In this document: one piece after another, positions 16,351 to 25,750 of the stretch
Position numbering within the stretch: the first letter of the stretch is position 1
Layout of the letters: every line of letters starts with the position of its first letter
Assembly (NCBI GenBank): GCA_003144015.1
Contig: QFWS01000008.1
Location: forward strand, 1-64,000
Direction of reading: 5' to 3'
Origin: Flavobacteriaceae bacterium LYZ1037
Lineage (GTDB): Bacteria; Bacteroidota; Bacteroidia; Flavobacteriales; Flavobacteriaceae
Length of the DNA: 64,000 nt
Position numbers and translations under genes: made by a program
The notes under the pieces: generated by a model
Databases searched by the model: none
The model's input: the letters and a program-made list of their open reading frames with translations, nothing else
What the model was told of the DNA's origin: nothing

Positions 16351-16803
16351 ATGCAAGAACTCCAATTTTCAAAGTTTCCGTTTCGTTTCAAAAATAGCGA
16401 AAATAAAATATCTATTTTCGATTGTATTCGTAAAAAATTTGTGATTTTACAACCGGAAGAATGGGTTCGTCAGCACTGTGTGCAATACTTAATTTTAGAA
16501 AAAAAATATCCTATTTCTTTAATTAATGTTGAAAAGGAATTAAAAGTGAACGGTTTAAAAAAACGTTATGATATTGTAGTTTTTAATCCAAATGGCTCAA
16601 TTCATTTAATCGTAGAATGTAAAGCGCCACAAATACCTATTGATCAAAGTTCTTTCGATCAAATTGCACGATATAATTTGGCATTAAAGGCCACCTATTT
16701 AATGGTAACTAACGGATTAAATCATTATTATTGTCAGATGGATTTTATAAATGAATGTTATCAATTTCTAGAATCCATTCCAGATTATAAAACTAATGAA
16801 TAA
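16351..16803 (+). CDS. Orphan HsdR N-terminal-like (PD-(D/E)xK) protein
   Basis: This 150-residue protein is built around the restriction-endonuclease core of the HSDR_N_2 group: KRYDIVVFNPNGSIHLIVECKAP near residues 70-92, where Asp and the E-x-K pair would bind metal. It lacks helicase and translocase domains and no HsdM or HsdS lies near, so it is not part of a type I restriction system here. Single-domain copies like this are common in Bacteroidota as conserved genes of unknown role, possibly DNA repair. The ATG at 16351 was preferred to a TTG three bases before. Its end overlaps the next gene by eight bases. Confidence 0.8.
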   Translation: MQELQFSKFPFRFKNSENKISIFDCIRKKFVILQPEEWVRQHCVQYLILEKKYPISLINVEKELKVNGLKKRYDIVVFNPNGSIHLIVECKAPQIPIDQSSFDQIARYNLALKATYLMVTNGLNHYYCQMDFINECYQFLESIPDYKTNE

Positions 16804-17416
16804 GATAGTTACATTTTGGTTTGGAATATTAGGTGTAATCTTCTTTGTTGTTCCAAGTATTTTAGGTGGGTTCCAATTTGAAAATTACAGCCACATTCAA
16901 CAATTCATCAGCGAAACTTATGCTATTGACACACCATATGGAATATATTTAAGATTTTTTGGGTTTATACCTAGTGGTATTTTCATTATACTTTTCTCAA
17001 TGTCGGCTTTAAGTATCCTTCCCAATAGCAGATTATTAAAACTCGGACTAATTGGGTTTGCTTTTCTCTATGGTTTTGGCAACATTCTTGTTAGCATTTT
17101 TCCTTGTGATACTGGGTGTAATAAAGAGTTAATAGACCCAAGTATATCACAATTAATACATACCTTTTCTGGAGCAATCACTTATACTTTGGTTCCATTT
17201 TGTTTATTCTTAATTGGATTAAGTGCCATAAAATGGAAACACGGAAAATATATGGTTGTTTTATCACTTATTTGTGGAATGTCAGCTTTTTTGCTTAGTA
17301 TGTTGCTTTCTAGTAATCCAACAGGTTATTATATTGGTTTGATTCAAAGAGGTATAGAAATCTCTATATTGCTTTGGCTAACTGCCTTAGCCTTTTATAT
17401 TAAAAAACTAAATTAG
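16796..17416 (+). CDS. DUF998 family membrane protein
   Basis: This is a 206-residue protein with six hydrophobic segments and the family feature IFPCDTGCN in the loop after the third segment, followed by QLIHTFSGAITY. DUF998 proteins are small inner-membrane proteins of unknown function. Its ATG lies inside the end of the preceding gene, so translation is coupled, and it stops four bases before the glycosyltransferase. Confidence 0.85.
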   Translation: MNKIVTFWFGILGVIFFVVPSILGGFQFENYSHIQQFISETYAIDTPYGIYLRFFGFIPSGIFIILFSMSALSILPNSRLLKLGLIGFAFLYGFGNILVSIFPCDTGCNKELIDPSISQLIHTFSGAITYTLVPFCLFLIGLSAIKWKHGKYMVVLSLICGMSAFLLSMLLSSNPTGYYIGLIQRGIEISILLWLTALAFYIKKLN

Positions 17417-17420
17417 TCTT

Positions 17421-18410
17421 TTGAAAATAGCAATTGTTATATTAAACTGGAACGGAAAAGAATTACTTGAACAATTCTTACCTTCTATTATAAAATTCTC
17501 AAATGAAGCTTCTATTTACGTTGCAGACAATGCTTCAACAGATCATTCAGTAGCCTTTATTAAAGAAGCTTTTCCTTTGGTTAAAATTATTCAAAACCAA
17601 AAAAACGGAGGTTATGCTAAGGGTTATAACGATGCCTTAAAACACATAGATGAAGATATTTATTGTTTATTAAATAGCGATGTCGAAGTAAGCAAAAACT
17701 GGTTAAATCCTGTTATTGAGGTTTTTAAAAACAATTCTAATACAGCAATTGTTCAACCAAAGATATTAGATTTTAAAGATAAAACAGCTTTTGAATATGC
17801 TGGTGCAGCTGGTGGGTTTATCGATAAATATGGCTATCCCTTTTGTAGAGGAAGAATTTTCAATACAATTGAAAAAGATAAAGGTCAATACAACGATGTA
17901 ACAAATATATTTTGGGCTTCAGGGGCATGTTTCTTTATTAGAAAAAACCTGTTTAAAACCTTAAACGGTTTTGATGAATCCTTTTTTGCACATATGGAAG
18001 AAATAGATTTGTGCTGGAGAGCATTTAACCTTGGTTATGAAACAAAATACGCTGGCAATTCGACAGTTTATCATATTGGAGGAGCTACTTTAAACAGTTC
18101 CAATCCGAAAAAAACATATTTAAATTTTAGAAATAATCTATTTATGATAACTAAAAATGCTGAAGGATGGATTTTCTTTTTAGTATTTGCTAGGCTAATT
18201 TTAGATGGACTTGCAGGAATTAAATTTCTTTTAGAATTTAAAGTATTGCATACCTTTGCGATAATAAAATCTCACTTTAGTTTTTATAAAAATCTACCAA
18301 GGTTGCTTAAGCAACGTAGGTCTATTAATAAAAAGAAGAACTACTACCACAGAACTTCAATTATTTGGCTTTATTACATACGTAAACATAAGTATTTCAA
18401 TTGTTTATAA
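17421..18410 (+). CDS. Glycosyltransferase family 2
   Basis: This 329-residue inverting GT-A enzyme probably adds a sugar to a cell-surface glycan. Motifs are VILNWNGKELLEQFL at the start, YVADNASTDHS, the nucleotide-sugar/metal site LLNSDVEVSKNW, and the acceptor-side acidic motif GFDESFFAHMEEIDLCWR. The start is a TTG at 17421, four bases after the previous stop; the first residues (MKIAIVILNWNG) fit the family exactly, so this start is well supported. The C-terminal ~80 residues are hydrophobic and basic and may bind the membrane. No polysaccharide cluster surrounds it. Confidence 0.88.
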   Translation: MKIAIVILNWNGKELLEQFLPSIIKFSNEASIYVADNASTDHSVAFIKEAFPLVKIIQNQKNGGYAKGYNDALKHIDEDIYCLLNSDVEVSKNWLNPVIEVFKNNSNTAIVQPKILDFKDKTAFEYAGAAGGFIDKYGYPFCRGRIFNTIEKDKGQYNDVTNIFWASGACFFIRKNLFKTLNGFDESFFAHMEEIDLCWRAFNLGYETKYAGNSTVYHIGGATLNSSNPKKTYLNFRNNLFMITKNAEGWIFFLVFARLILDGLAGIKFLLEFKVLHTFAIIKSHFSFYKNLPRLLKQRRSINKKKNYYHRTSIIWLYYIRKHKYFNCL

Positions 18411-18459
18411 ATATGTTAAAATTTATGTTAATCCCTATCTTTCCTATACTTCTTTTATA

Positions 18460-18467
18460 TAATTTTG
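18460..18467 (+). promoter_or_regulatory. Probable -7 element for the OmpA-like gene (TAATTTTG)
   Basis: TAATTTTG matches TAnnTTTG and lies 38 bases before the ATG at 18505. No TTG is present at the -33 distance, so the site is only moderately supported. Confidence 0.4.
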
Positions 18468-18504
18468 GTATGTTAATAAATAACATCTAAAACTTATAAC
18501 AATT

Positions 18505-19365
18505 ATGAAAAAAACAATGATACTAGGCGTATTTGCCTTATTCCTTTTAGGTTCGTGTGTATCAAAAAAACAATATACAGACTTAGAAGCTAAACAAAAA
18601 CAAACACAAGATTTATTAAACACAGCAACAGTTAAACTAAATTCATGCTTAGCTGATAAAGCATCTGCAGAAGCACGTGCAAAAGGTTTAGAAGATCGAA
18701 TTGCCGATTTAAAAAAATCAAATGACAACCTTATTACAAGTAACGAATCTTTAACCATGCTTACATCTAAAGGTGCTAGCAATGTTGAAAAAACTTTAGA
18801 AAGCTTAAAAGAAAAAGATTTAAGAATTTCTCGTTTACAAGATGCGGTTAGTAAAAAGGACAGTGTTATGTTAGCACTTGTTACAAGCTTGAAAAAAGAG
18901 GTTGGTATTGATGATCCAGACATTCAAGTGAATGTTGAAAAAGGGGTTGTATTTATCTCTATTGCGGATAAAGTATTATTCCAAAGTGGTAGCTACAATG
19001 TATCAGCCAGAGCTAAAGAAATTTTAGGAAAAGTGGCTACAGTTGTAAAAGCTAAACCAACTTTTGAATGTATGGTTGAAGCACATACAGATCCTGTTCC
19101 TTATAACAAACCACCACTAATTGACAACTGGGATTTAAGTGTTAAACGTGCAACATCTGTTGTTCGTGTATTAGAAGATTTAGGTGTAGCACCTAAACAA
19201 CTTATTGCTGCTGGTCGTGGAGAATTCCAACCTTTAGTAGATAATAATACTGCAGAAAACAGAGCAAAAAACAGACGTACTAGAATTATAGTACTACCTA
19301 AAATTGATGAATTTTACGACATGATTGACAAGGAAATGAAGAACCTTGCTGAAGACGGAAAATAG
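18505..19365 (+). CDS. OmpA-family peptidoglycan-associated lipoprotein
   Basis: This is a 286-residue lipoprotein with lipobox LLGSC (Cys18). Residues ~25-130 form a long coiled coil (heptad-like Leu/Ala spacing through TQDLLNTATVKLNSCLADKA and beyond). The C-terminal half is an OmpA domain: VLFQSGSYNVSARAKEIL, VEAHTDPVPYN, WDLSVKRATSVVRVLEDLG, and NRAKNRRTRIIVLP. The Asp and Arg that grip diaminopimelate are present. It probably tethers the outer membrane to peptidoglycan. It is a single-gene unit followed by a strong terminator. Confidence 0.92.
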   Translation: MKKTMILGVFALFLLGSCVSKKQYTDLEAKQKQTQDLLNTATVKLNSCLADKASAEARAKGLEDRIADLKKSNDNLITSNESLTMLTSKGASNVEKTLESLKEKDLRISRLQDAVSKKDSVMLALVTSLKKEVGIDDPDIQVNVEKGVVFISIADKVLFQSGSYNVSARAKEILGKVATVVKAKPTFECMVEAHTDPVPYNKPPLIDNWDLSVKRATSVVRVLEDLGVAPKQLIAAGRGEFQPLVDNNTAENRAKNRRTRIIVLPKIDEFYDMIDKEMKNLAEDGK

Positions 19366-19385
19366 ACATTAATTACAATATATTT

Positions 19386-19417
19386 AAAAGCTCAATCTTG
19401 TTAGATTGAGCTTTTTA
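19386..19417 (+). terminator. Terminator after the OmpA-like gene
   Basis: AAAAGCTCAATC (19386-19397) and GATTGAGCTTTT (19404-19415) form a perfect 12-base stem with a six-base loop and a T-tract. Since the stem is A-rich on the left, it also works on the minus strand for the facing Sua5/YrdC gene. Confidence 0.9.
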
Positions 19418-19444
19418 TTTGCAATAATATTATCTTATTAGAAT

Positions 19445-20065
19445 TTAAAAAATCTCCAAACTCCCTTTCCCTTCTCTAACAATAATGGGTTCTTCTTCAG
19501 AAAGATCGATAACTGTTGATGCTTGATTATCTCCATAACCTGCATCAATAACCAACTCTACTAAGTTTTGCCATTTTTCATAAATAAGTTCTGGATCGGT
19601 TGTGTACTCTAATACTTCATCTTCATCATGAATAGATGTTGAAATAATTGGGTTGCCTAACTGTTTGACTATTTCTATAGCAATTTTATTGTTTGGCACT
19701 CGAATACCAACTGTTTTTTTCTTTTTAAATGGATGTGGTAACGACTTAGCACCAGGAAGAATAAACGTATAAGGGCCTGGAAGCGCTCTCTTTAAAATTT
19801 TGAATGTAGTGGTGTCTATTTGTTTAACATAGTCGCTTAAATTGCTTAAATCTTCACAAATAAATGAGAAATTAGATTTTTCTAATTTTACGTTTTTAAT
19901 TCTTGCTACTCTTTCTAATGCTTTAACATTATTAATGTCGCAACCCAAACCATAAACCGTATCTGTAGGATAGATAATTAACCCTCCAGCTTTCAGCACT
20001 TTAACTACTTTTGTAATTTCTTTAGCGTTTGGGTTTTCCTCATAAATTTTTATAAATTCAGACAT
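19445..20065 (-). CDS. Sua5/YciO/YrdC family (L-threonylcarbamoyladenylate synthase)
   Basis: This 206-residue cytosolic enzyme is of the family that makes threonylcarbamoyl-AMP from threonine, bicarbonate and ATP for the t6A modification of ANN-reading tRNAs. Visible motifs are IIYPTDTVYGLGCD near residue 31, then SFICEDLSNLSDYV, LPGPYTFILPG, TVGIRVPNN and ISTSIHDEDE. The length matches the short YrdC/YciO type without the Sua5 C-terminal domain, so a YciO-like role cannot be fully excluded. It is transcribed divergently from the esterase gene. Confidence 0.9.
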   Translation of the reverse strand: MSEFIKIYEENPNAKEITKVVKVLKAGGLIIYPTDTVYGLGCDINNVKALERVARIKNVKLEKSNFSFICEDLSNLSDYVKQIDTTTFKILKRALPGPYTFILPGAKSLPHPFKKKKTVGIRVPNNKIAIEIVKQLGNPIISTSIHDEDEVLEYTTDPELIYEKWQNLVELVIDAGYGDNQASTVIDLSEEEPIIVREGKGSLEIF

Positions 20066-20119
20066 ACTATAAGTATTAAAAAATCGTTATCTTACACAAA
20101 GTAATCAAATAAATCTTTT

Positions 20120-20983
20120 ATGAAGGTTATTAAATACTACTTATTTCTTATTACACTTATATTTTCTCTTGTCTCTTGTTCTACAGATGACAATAATAAT
20201 CCTGTTACTGGATTAGATTCTTTAGAGTACTATCAAGAATTAAATGTATCTTATGGTCCAACCAACGACCAAGTGTTTGATATTTATTTGCCTGCTAATA
20301 GAAATTTAGATACTGAAGTAATGATTTTAGTTCATGGTGGTGGATGGTCTGCAGGTGATAAAAATGATATGAACGAGCTTAAGAATTTTGTTCAAAGTGA
20401 ATTTCCAAACATGGGAATTGTAAATATCAATTACAGGCTTGCAGATGAAAATAATCAACCGTATCCTATGCAAATAGATGACATATCGTCTGTGATTAAC
20501 CATTTAAAATCGAAACAGAATCATTATGTAATTGATGACGATTTTGCTTTTATTGGTGTGAGTGCTGGAGCACATTTATCCTTATTATGGAGCTATGCTT
20601 TTGATACAGATAATAATATAGACATGGTTTGCAGTATTGTAGGTCCAACTAATTTAACAGATCCTGCATATTTAAACAATACAAACCCTGAGTTACAAGC
20701 ATTACTGGATTTATATGGCACTGAAGCTACTACAGAGTATTTAGAAGAAGTAAGTCCGTATCACAGGGTCACCGCAAATGCTCCTCCAACCATATTGTTT
20801 TATGGAGGTCAAGACCCATTGATTCCTACTACTCAAGGCACAGACATGAGGGACAAACTAGAGGAATTAAATATTACCCATGAATTTACATTATATCCAA
20901 ATGCTGGTCATGGTTGGATAGGATTGGATTTACTTGATACAAGTTTCAAGCTTAAAGCTTTTATCCAAACTCATTTTGATTAA
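20120..20983 (+). CDS. Alpha/beta hydrolase lipoprotein (carboxylesterase type)
   Basis: This is a 287-residue envelope lipoprotein with lipobox LVSC (Cys20) followed by STDDNNN, a flexible tether. It has the complete hormone-sensitive-lipase-like set: oxyanion loop HGGGW near residue 72, nucleophile elbow GVSAGA near 148, acid GGQDPL near 231 and catalytic His in NAGHGW near 263. It most likely hydrolyses small esters at the cell envelope. It ends three bases before the stop of the helicase gene on the other strand. Confidence 0.88.
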   Translation: MKVIKYYLFLITLIFSLVSCSTDDNNNPVTGLDSLEYYQELNVSYGPTNDQVFDIYLPANRNLDTEVMILVHGGGWSAGDKNDMNELKNFVQSEFPNMGIVNINYRLADENNQPYPMQIDDISSVINHLKSKQNHYVIDDDFAFIGVSAGAHLSLLWSYAFDTDNNIDMVCSIVGPTNLTDPAYLNNTNPELQALLDLYGTEATTEYLEEVSPYHRVTANAPPTILFYGGQDPLIPTTQGTDMRDKLEELNITHEFTLYPNAGHGWIGLDLLDTSFKLKAFIQTHFD

Positions 20984-20986
20984 TTT

Positions 20987-23347
20987 TTAACCAATAACTT
21001 CCAGTTTCGCAAAGCGTAACAATAATTTTTTAACGCCTCCTTTATCAAACTTTATTTCTGCTTTAGTATCTCCACCTACACCTTCAATTTTTATTACTTC
21101 TCCTTTTCCAAATCGTAAATGTTCCACCATATTTCCAACAGCTAATTTACCATCAAATAAATTGACACCACCACTGGTTTTACTTACAGGTTTTAAGTTT
21201 TTTGGAGTGCTTATGGTTATTTTTTCTGATGCTTTTTCTGAGGTTATTTGTTTCTTCTTAAACGTTGGCTGAACCGCTTTCTTAAATCGAATTTTATTAG
21301 CATTCGCTCTTCTTGTAGTTTCTGGGATATCATCTCCAAAAATATCTGGATCTAGCATCGGATTAAAACGACGCTCTTCAATAGGTGTGATAATATCTAA
21401 AAACTCTTCATCTATTTCTTCAATAAATCTGCTAGGCTCTGCATCAATTAATTTTCCCCAACGATATCTAGACAATGCATATGTTAAATAAGCTTGCTTT
21501 TCGGCTCTTGTTAGTGCCACATAAAACAAACGTCTCTCCTCCTCCAACTCACTTCTAGTATTCATGCTCATAGCACTTGGAAATAAATCTTCTTCCAAAC
21601 CAACAATGTACACATACGGAAATTCTAACCCTTTTGCCAAGTGAATGGTCATTAAAGCTACGTGATTAGCATCGCCTTTATCTGCATCTAAATCGGTTGC
21701 AAGTGCCACATCTTCTAAAAATTCTGCTAAAGATGCTGTGGCATCTGCTAACTCTTTTTGTCCTTCAACAAAATCCTTCATCCCATTTAACAGCTCTTCA
21801 ATATTTTCCATTCTGGCCACACCTTCAGGTGTCCCATCTTTATTAAACTCTCTTATTAAACCACTGGCTTTAGTAACATGCTCAGCTAATTCAAAGGCGT
21901 TAGCCGTTTGGTTTAAAACTTGGAAACTTTCAATTAATGTTACAAAATCTCTCAACTTATTTTTAGTGCCCGAATTGATATTAATTTCGATTTTATCAAT
22001 ATTCTGAAGCACTTCAAAAATAGACCGATTATATCCATTGGCAGCAACAATCAACCTATCTACAGTGGTTTGACCAATACCTCGTGCAGGATAATTTATT
22101 ACACGTTTTAAGGCTTCTTCGTCTGCAGGATTGATTATTAATCGCAAATACGATAAAACATCTTTAATTTCTTTTCTTTGATAGAAAGACAAGCCACCAT
22201 AAATTCGGTAAGGTATATCTCGTTTGCGTAACGCATCTTCTATAGCACGAGATTGCGCATTGGTTCTATACAACACAGCAAAATCACTATTTGGTAATTG
22301 ATTTTCCATTTTATTTTCAAAAATGGAACTAGCCACAAAACGTCCTTCATCACCATCTGTTAAAGAACGGTTTACTTTTATTTTTTGCCCTTCATCGTTG
22401 GCTGTCCATACGACCTTATCAAGTTTGGTCTGGTTTTTATCAATGATGGAATTTGCTGCATTCACAATATTTTTTGTTGAACGATAATTCTGCTCTAATC
22501 TAAAAAGCTTTACATCGTCATAATCCTTCTGAAAATTTAAAATATTATTGATGTTAGCGCCACGGAAAGCATAGATACTTTGCGCATCATCTCCAACTAC
22601 ACAAATGTTTTGAAAACGATCTGAAAGTGCTCTAACAATTAAATACTGACTGTGGTTGGTATCTTGATACTCGTCTACTAAAATATATCGAAACTTATCC
22701 TGATATTTGGCTAACACATCTGGAAATCGCGTTAGGAGCTCGTTAGTTTTTAATAACAAATCATCGAAATCCATAGCTCCTGCCTTAAAACATCTCTCTA
22801 CATAGTTTTTATAGATTTCCCCCATTTTTGGTCGTCTAGCCATAACATCAGCTTCAATAAGTTCTGGATTTTGATGATAAGCTTTTACGGTTATTAAACT
22901 GTTTTTATAGGAAGATATTCTAGAGCGAATCTGTTTATATTTATAGAGATCTTTATCTAGATTCATCTCTTTAATTATCGAAGCAATTAATCGGTCTGAA
23001 TCTTGAGTGTCATAAATGGTAAAATTACTTGGGTAACCTAATCTATCTGCTTCAAAACGCAATATTTTAGCAAAAACCGAGTGAAAGGTTCCCATCCACA
23101 AGTTTTTAGCTTCGCTAGTACCAACAATGGTGGCAATACGCTCTTTCATTTCTCGAGCTGCTTTATTAGTAAATGTTAAAGCCAAAATATTAAACGCATC
23201 CACACCTTGACTCATTAAATAGGCAATTCTGTAGGTTAATACTCTGGTTTTACCAGAACCTGCTCCAGCAATCACAATCATTGGACCATCCTTTTGGATT
23301 GTTGGTGCTAATTGCGCATCGTTTAACTGACTTAAATATTTCTCCAA
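20987..23347 (-). CDS. ATP-dependent 3'-5' DNA helicase, UvrD/PcrA type
   Basis: This is a 786-residue superfamily 1A helicase. Motif I is AGAGSGKT near residue 27, Ia LTFTNKAA, II VDEYQDTN, III GDDAQSIYAFRGA, IV LEQNYRS, V MTIHLAKGLEFP and VI VALTRAEKQAYLT. The C-terminal ~60 residues (VEHLRFGKGEVIKIEGVGG) form the Tudor-like domain that contacts RNA polymerase in PcrA/UvrD. The protein acts in nucleotide excision repair and replication-fork repair. The start is a TTG at 23347; the only nearby ATG is out of frame, and the resulting MEKYLSQLNDAQ is the usual N-terminus. Confidence 0.93.
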   Translation of the reverse strand: MEKYLSQLNDAQLAPTIQKDGPMIVIAGAGSGKTRVLTYRIAYLMSQGVDAFNILALTFTNKAAREMKERIATIVGTSEAKNLWMGTFHSVFAKILRFEADRLGYPSNFTIYDTQDSDRLIASIIKEMNLDKDLYKYKQIRSRISSYKNSLITVKAYHQNPELIEADVMARRPKMGEIYKNYVERCFKAGAMDFDDLLLKTNELLTRFPDVLAKYQDKFRYILVDEYQDTNHSQYLIVRALSDRFQNICVVGDDAQSIYAFRGANINNILNFQKDYDDVKLFRLEQNYRSTKNIVNAANSIIDKNQTKLDKVVWTANDEGQKIKVNRSLTDGDEGRFVASSIFENKMENQLPNSDFAVLYRTNAQSRAIEDALRKRDIPYRIYGGLSFYQRKEIKDVLSYLRLIINPADEEALKRVINYPARGIGQTTVDRLIVAANGYNRSIFEVLQNIDKIEININSGTKNKLRDFVTLIESFQVLNQTANAFELAEHVTKASGLIREFNKDGTPEGVARMENIEELLNGMKDFVEGQKELADATASLAEFLEDVALATDLDADKGDANHVALMTIHLAKGLEFPYVYIVGLEEDLFPSAMSMNTRSELEEERRLFYVALTRAEKQAYLTYALSRYRWGKLIDAEPSRFIEEIDEEFLDIITPIEERRFNPMLDPDIFGDDIPETTRRANANKIRFKKAVQPTFKKKQITSEKASEKITISTPKNLKPVSKTSGGVNLFDGKLAVGNMVEHLRFGKGEVIKIEGVGGDTKAEIKFDKGGVKKLLLRFAKLEVIG

Positions 23348-23447
23348 ATCTCTTTCATTTTAAAGGCTAAAAATAACTATTGTTAGCCTCTTTCGAAGAT
23401 AGATTTGTGAATAATTATAAACAATTTATAATATGAAAAGTAACCCC

Positions 23448-25007
23448 TTAATCAATGGTCATTGTTTTTAATAATCCTGCTCTGGTACTAATCCAAATAA
23501 AATTGAAAGCAGACTTTGTTTTGTGACGTTTAATATCTTTTTTTGTAGCTTCTTTAAAGAAATGAGTCGCCGAACTACTGTTTTTAGAAACAAAGAGATT
23601 TATTACATCTGTTAAGAATTCGTTTTTCTCTTTACCACTCTCCTTCAAGGCAATTATATCAAAATCGCTATATTTCATTTTAAAATCTATCGTGGATCTT
23701 TCATCTGTCCCAGAGATAGTAAAATACGTTTTATCTAACTCACCTTCTAGTCGAACATTTAAATTGGGTTCTGTAAATTTATTCAGATAACTTGCTTGAA
23801 GCTCATCAATTTCTGCTTTAAATTCAAACAAATCGTTGTGGTTATTTATATCAAAAAACCAATCTACTTTTAATGGTGCATGTTCCATAAATTTTGTATG
23901 AATTTTCAAAACCGTTTTTGTTGGAGATTGATACGTATTACTTACGTGTTTTATATCTGCATGAAACTTTGAAAAAGTAACAGTTCCAGCTTTTTTATCT
24001 GCTTTGACTTTCTCAGAATAAGCAATATCTGCATCGAAAACAATAACTTCCTCAATGTTTAAATTGAATTTTAAATTACGAAGCATTTTGCTATATAAAG
24101 GCTTGATGCGCTCATCATCTGCAACCAACTTATCGCGATACACTTTAAAGTTTGGTTGATAAAATGATAGTTTATTGCTTGAAAACTGCCAAGTAGTATC
24201 TTTTACAACTTCCAAATTGGGTTGTTCAATTGTTAAAGAATCTATAATCAAATTAAAATGGTCACGTTCATGAGGAATAATTGCAGACAAGGCATTTTTA
24301 GAGTATTTAGTATATAACTTTAAGCCTTCAAATTCAGCTGTTTCATTGGTTATTTCAACATGATTGATGGTGACATTTTCATAATCACTTATTTGTCCAA
24401 AAAATGAATCAAAAACAATTTGATAGCTGCTGTAATTAAAAGGAACTTTTCGATTTTTTGTTTTCTGATTGTAAACAATATCATGTAACATTAAATCTAT
24501 TTGATGTATTTCAAGTTTTAAAGAATCTGTTTTGGAGTCCCATATTTCAACATGGCCTTTATCTATATGAATCTCATTAATTTCAACCTTTTTATCAAAC
24601 GAATTGCCCTGAGATACTTGAAATTCTTCCTTTGGAATTGTGTTATTATGATAATATATGACATTGGGATTCTTTAAGGAAATATAATCTAACTGTATAA
24701 CATCATTGAATAAATAGTTCCAAAAACTAAAACCATTTATTAAAAAATACTCCAATTGAACCTCTGCATTGGGTTCCTTAATAGTTCTTCCTAAATTAGT
24801 AAGCTTTACACTATCTAAGACTAATTGACCTTTTAATAAACTTAAATTTAAATCTGTATAACTAACCTCAACGGTTTCGGGAAGTTTGGTAGATAATGCT
24901 TTTTCTATTTTAGATTTTATAACATATTGTACTACAAAAAAACCTAAAATCATTATTAAAATAATAATTCCAAATATTTTTAACCATTTTCTTTTTTGTT
25001 GACTCAT
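23448..25007 (-). CDS. AsmA-like/DUF748-type membrane-anchored protein
   Basis: This 519-residue protein has one N-terminal transmembrane helix (WLKIFGIIILIMILGFFVVQYVI) followed by a large periplasmic region of beta-strands. The early segment VEVSYTDLNLSLLKGQLVLDSVKLTN is typical of AsmA-like proteins, which form long beta-grooves and move lipids between membranes. A basic C-terminal tail follows (KKDIKRHKTKSAFNF). It is not the full-size TamB/YhdP type. It stands alone between the helicase and a divergent gene, and the exact subfamily is uncertain. Confidence 0.65.
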   Translation of the reverse strand: MSQQKRKWLKIFGIIILIMILGFFVVQYVIKSKIEKALSTKLPETVEVSYTDLNLSLLKGQLVLDSVKLTNLGRTIKEPNAEVQLEYFLINGFSFWNYLFNDVIQLDYISLKNPNVIYYHNNTIPKEEFQVSQGNSFDKKVEINEIHIDKGHVEIWDSKTDSLKLEIHQIDLMLHDIVYNQKTKNRKVPFNYSSYQIVFDSFFGQISDYENVTINHVEITNETAEFEGLKLYTKYSKNALSAIIPHERDHFNLIIDSLTIEQPNLEVVKDTTWQFSSNKLSFYQPNFKVYRDKLVADDERIKPLYSKMLRNLKFNLNIEEVIVFDADIAYSEKVKADKKAGTVTFSKFHADIKHVSNTYQSPTKTVLKIHTKFMEHAPLKVDWFFDINNHNDLFEFKAEIDELQASYLNKFTEPNLNVRLEGELDKTYFTISGTDERSTIDFKMKYSDFDIIALKESGKEKNEFLTDVINLFVSKNSSSATHFFKEATKKDIKRHKTKSAFNFIWISTRAGLLKTMTID

Positions 25008-25207
25008 TTTATAAAGATATCTTTTTTTTCATATTTAGTTTAAATTTATTTCCGCAAATAACTTTCTAAGAGTTTCAATTTATTAATTCAGACATCTTAG
25101 GTTGCTGAAATAAATGTATAAATTCAAATTTCATTTACATTATTCAAGATTTAAAAGATTGTTTATATTTGGGAAGAAATTAAAATACAAACACCTAAAT
25201 ACTATTT

Positions 25208-25729
25208 ATGGATTCTGAAAGAATTATCGACTTATTCATGTTTGCTATTCCTACTTTAATTACAGGTTTAATAGCGTATTACTTTTTTAAAGAGCATACC
25301 AAAAATGAAGATGGGAGAAGACGTTTTTTACTACATAAAGATATGCAAGTAAACACCATGCCTATACGCTTACAAGCATACGAACGCATGGCATTATTTC
25401 TTGAAAGAATCACACCTTCAAAACTACTTATTAGAACAAGTCCAACGTCTTCAAATAAAGAAGATTACGAATCTCTACTTATAGCAACTATTGAACAGGA
25501 ATTTGAACACAATTTATCACAACAAATCTATATTAGTGATGATTGCTGGAGCATCATTACAGCAGCAAAAAATGCCACCATACAATTAATTAGAAAAGCT
25601 AGTTTACTTGAAAAAACCGATACAGCTAATAAACTTCGTGAAGTTATTTTAACCGAAATGATGGAAAAAAGAGCACCGAGCGACGCTGCTTTGTCATTTA
25701 TCAAACAGGAAGTAAGCGACCTCTGGTAA
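25208..25729 (+). CDS. Conserved flavobacterial protein with one membrane helix
   Basis: This is a 173-residue protein with one N-terminal helix (LFMFAIPTLITGLIAYYFF) and a soluble cytosolic domain that begins RRRFLLHKDMQVNTMPIRLQAYERMALFLERI. The regular helices and the QAYERM...LERI...LL pattern look like those of a conserved flavobacterial family of unknown function; I cannot assign a role. A possible -7 element TATATTTG lies at 25164-25171. It converges on the patatin operon, with 21 bases between the stops. Confidence 0.75.
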   Translation: MDSERIIDLFMFAIPTLITGLIAYYFFKEHTKNEDGRRRFLLHKDMQVNTMPIRLQAYERMALFLERITPSKLLIRTSPTSSNKEDYESLLIATIEQEFEHNLSQQIYISDDCWSIITAAKNATIQLIRKASLLEKTDTANKLREVILTEMMEKRAPSDAALSFIKQEVSDLW

Positions 25730-25750
25730 GCAACTTTTAATTGAATGCTT

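Noticed and set aside
18444-18923. A 159-codon minus-strand frame opposite the OmpA-like gene
   Set aside because: It is a shadow of the coiled-coil coding region (Ser/Leu/Phe-rich), with no recognisable domain.
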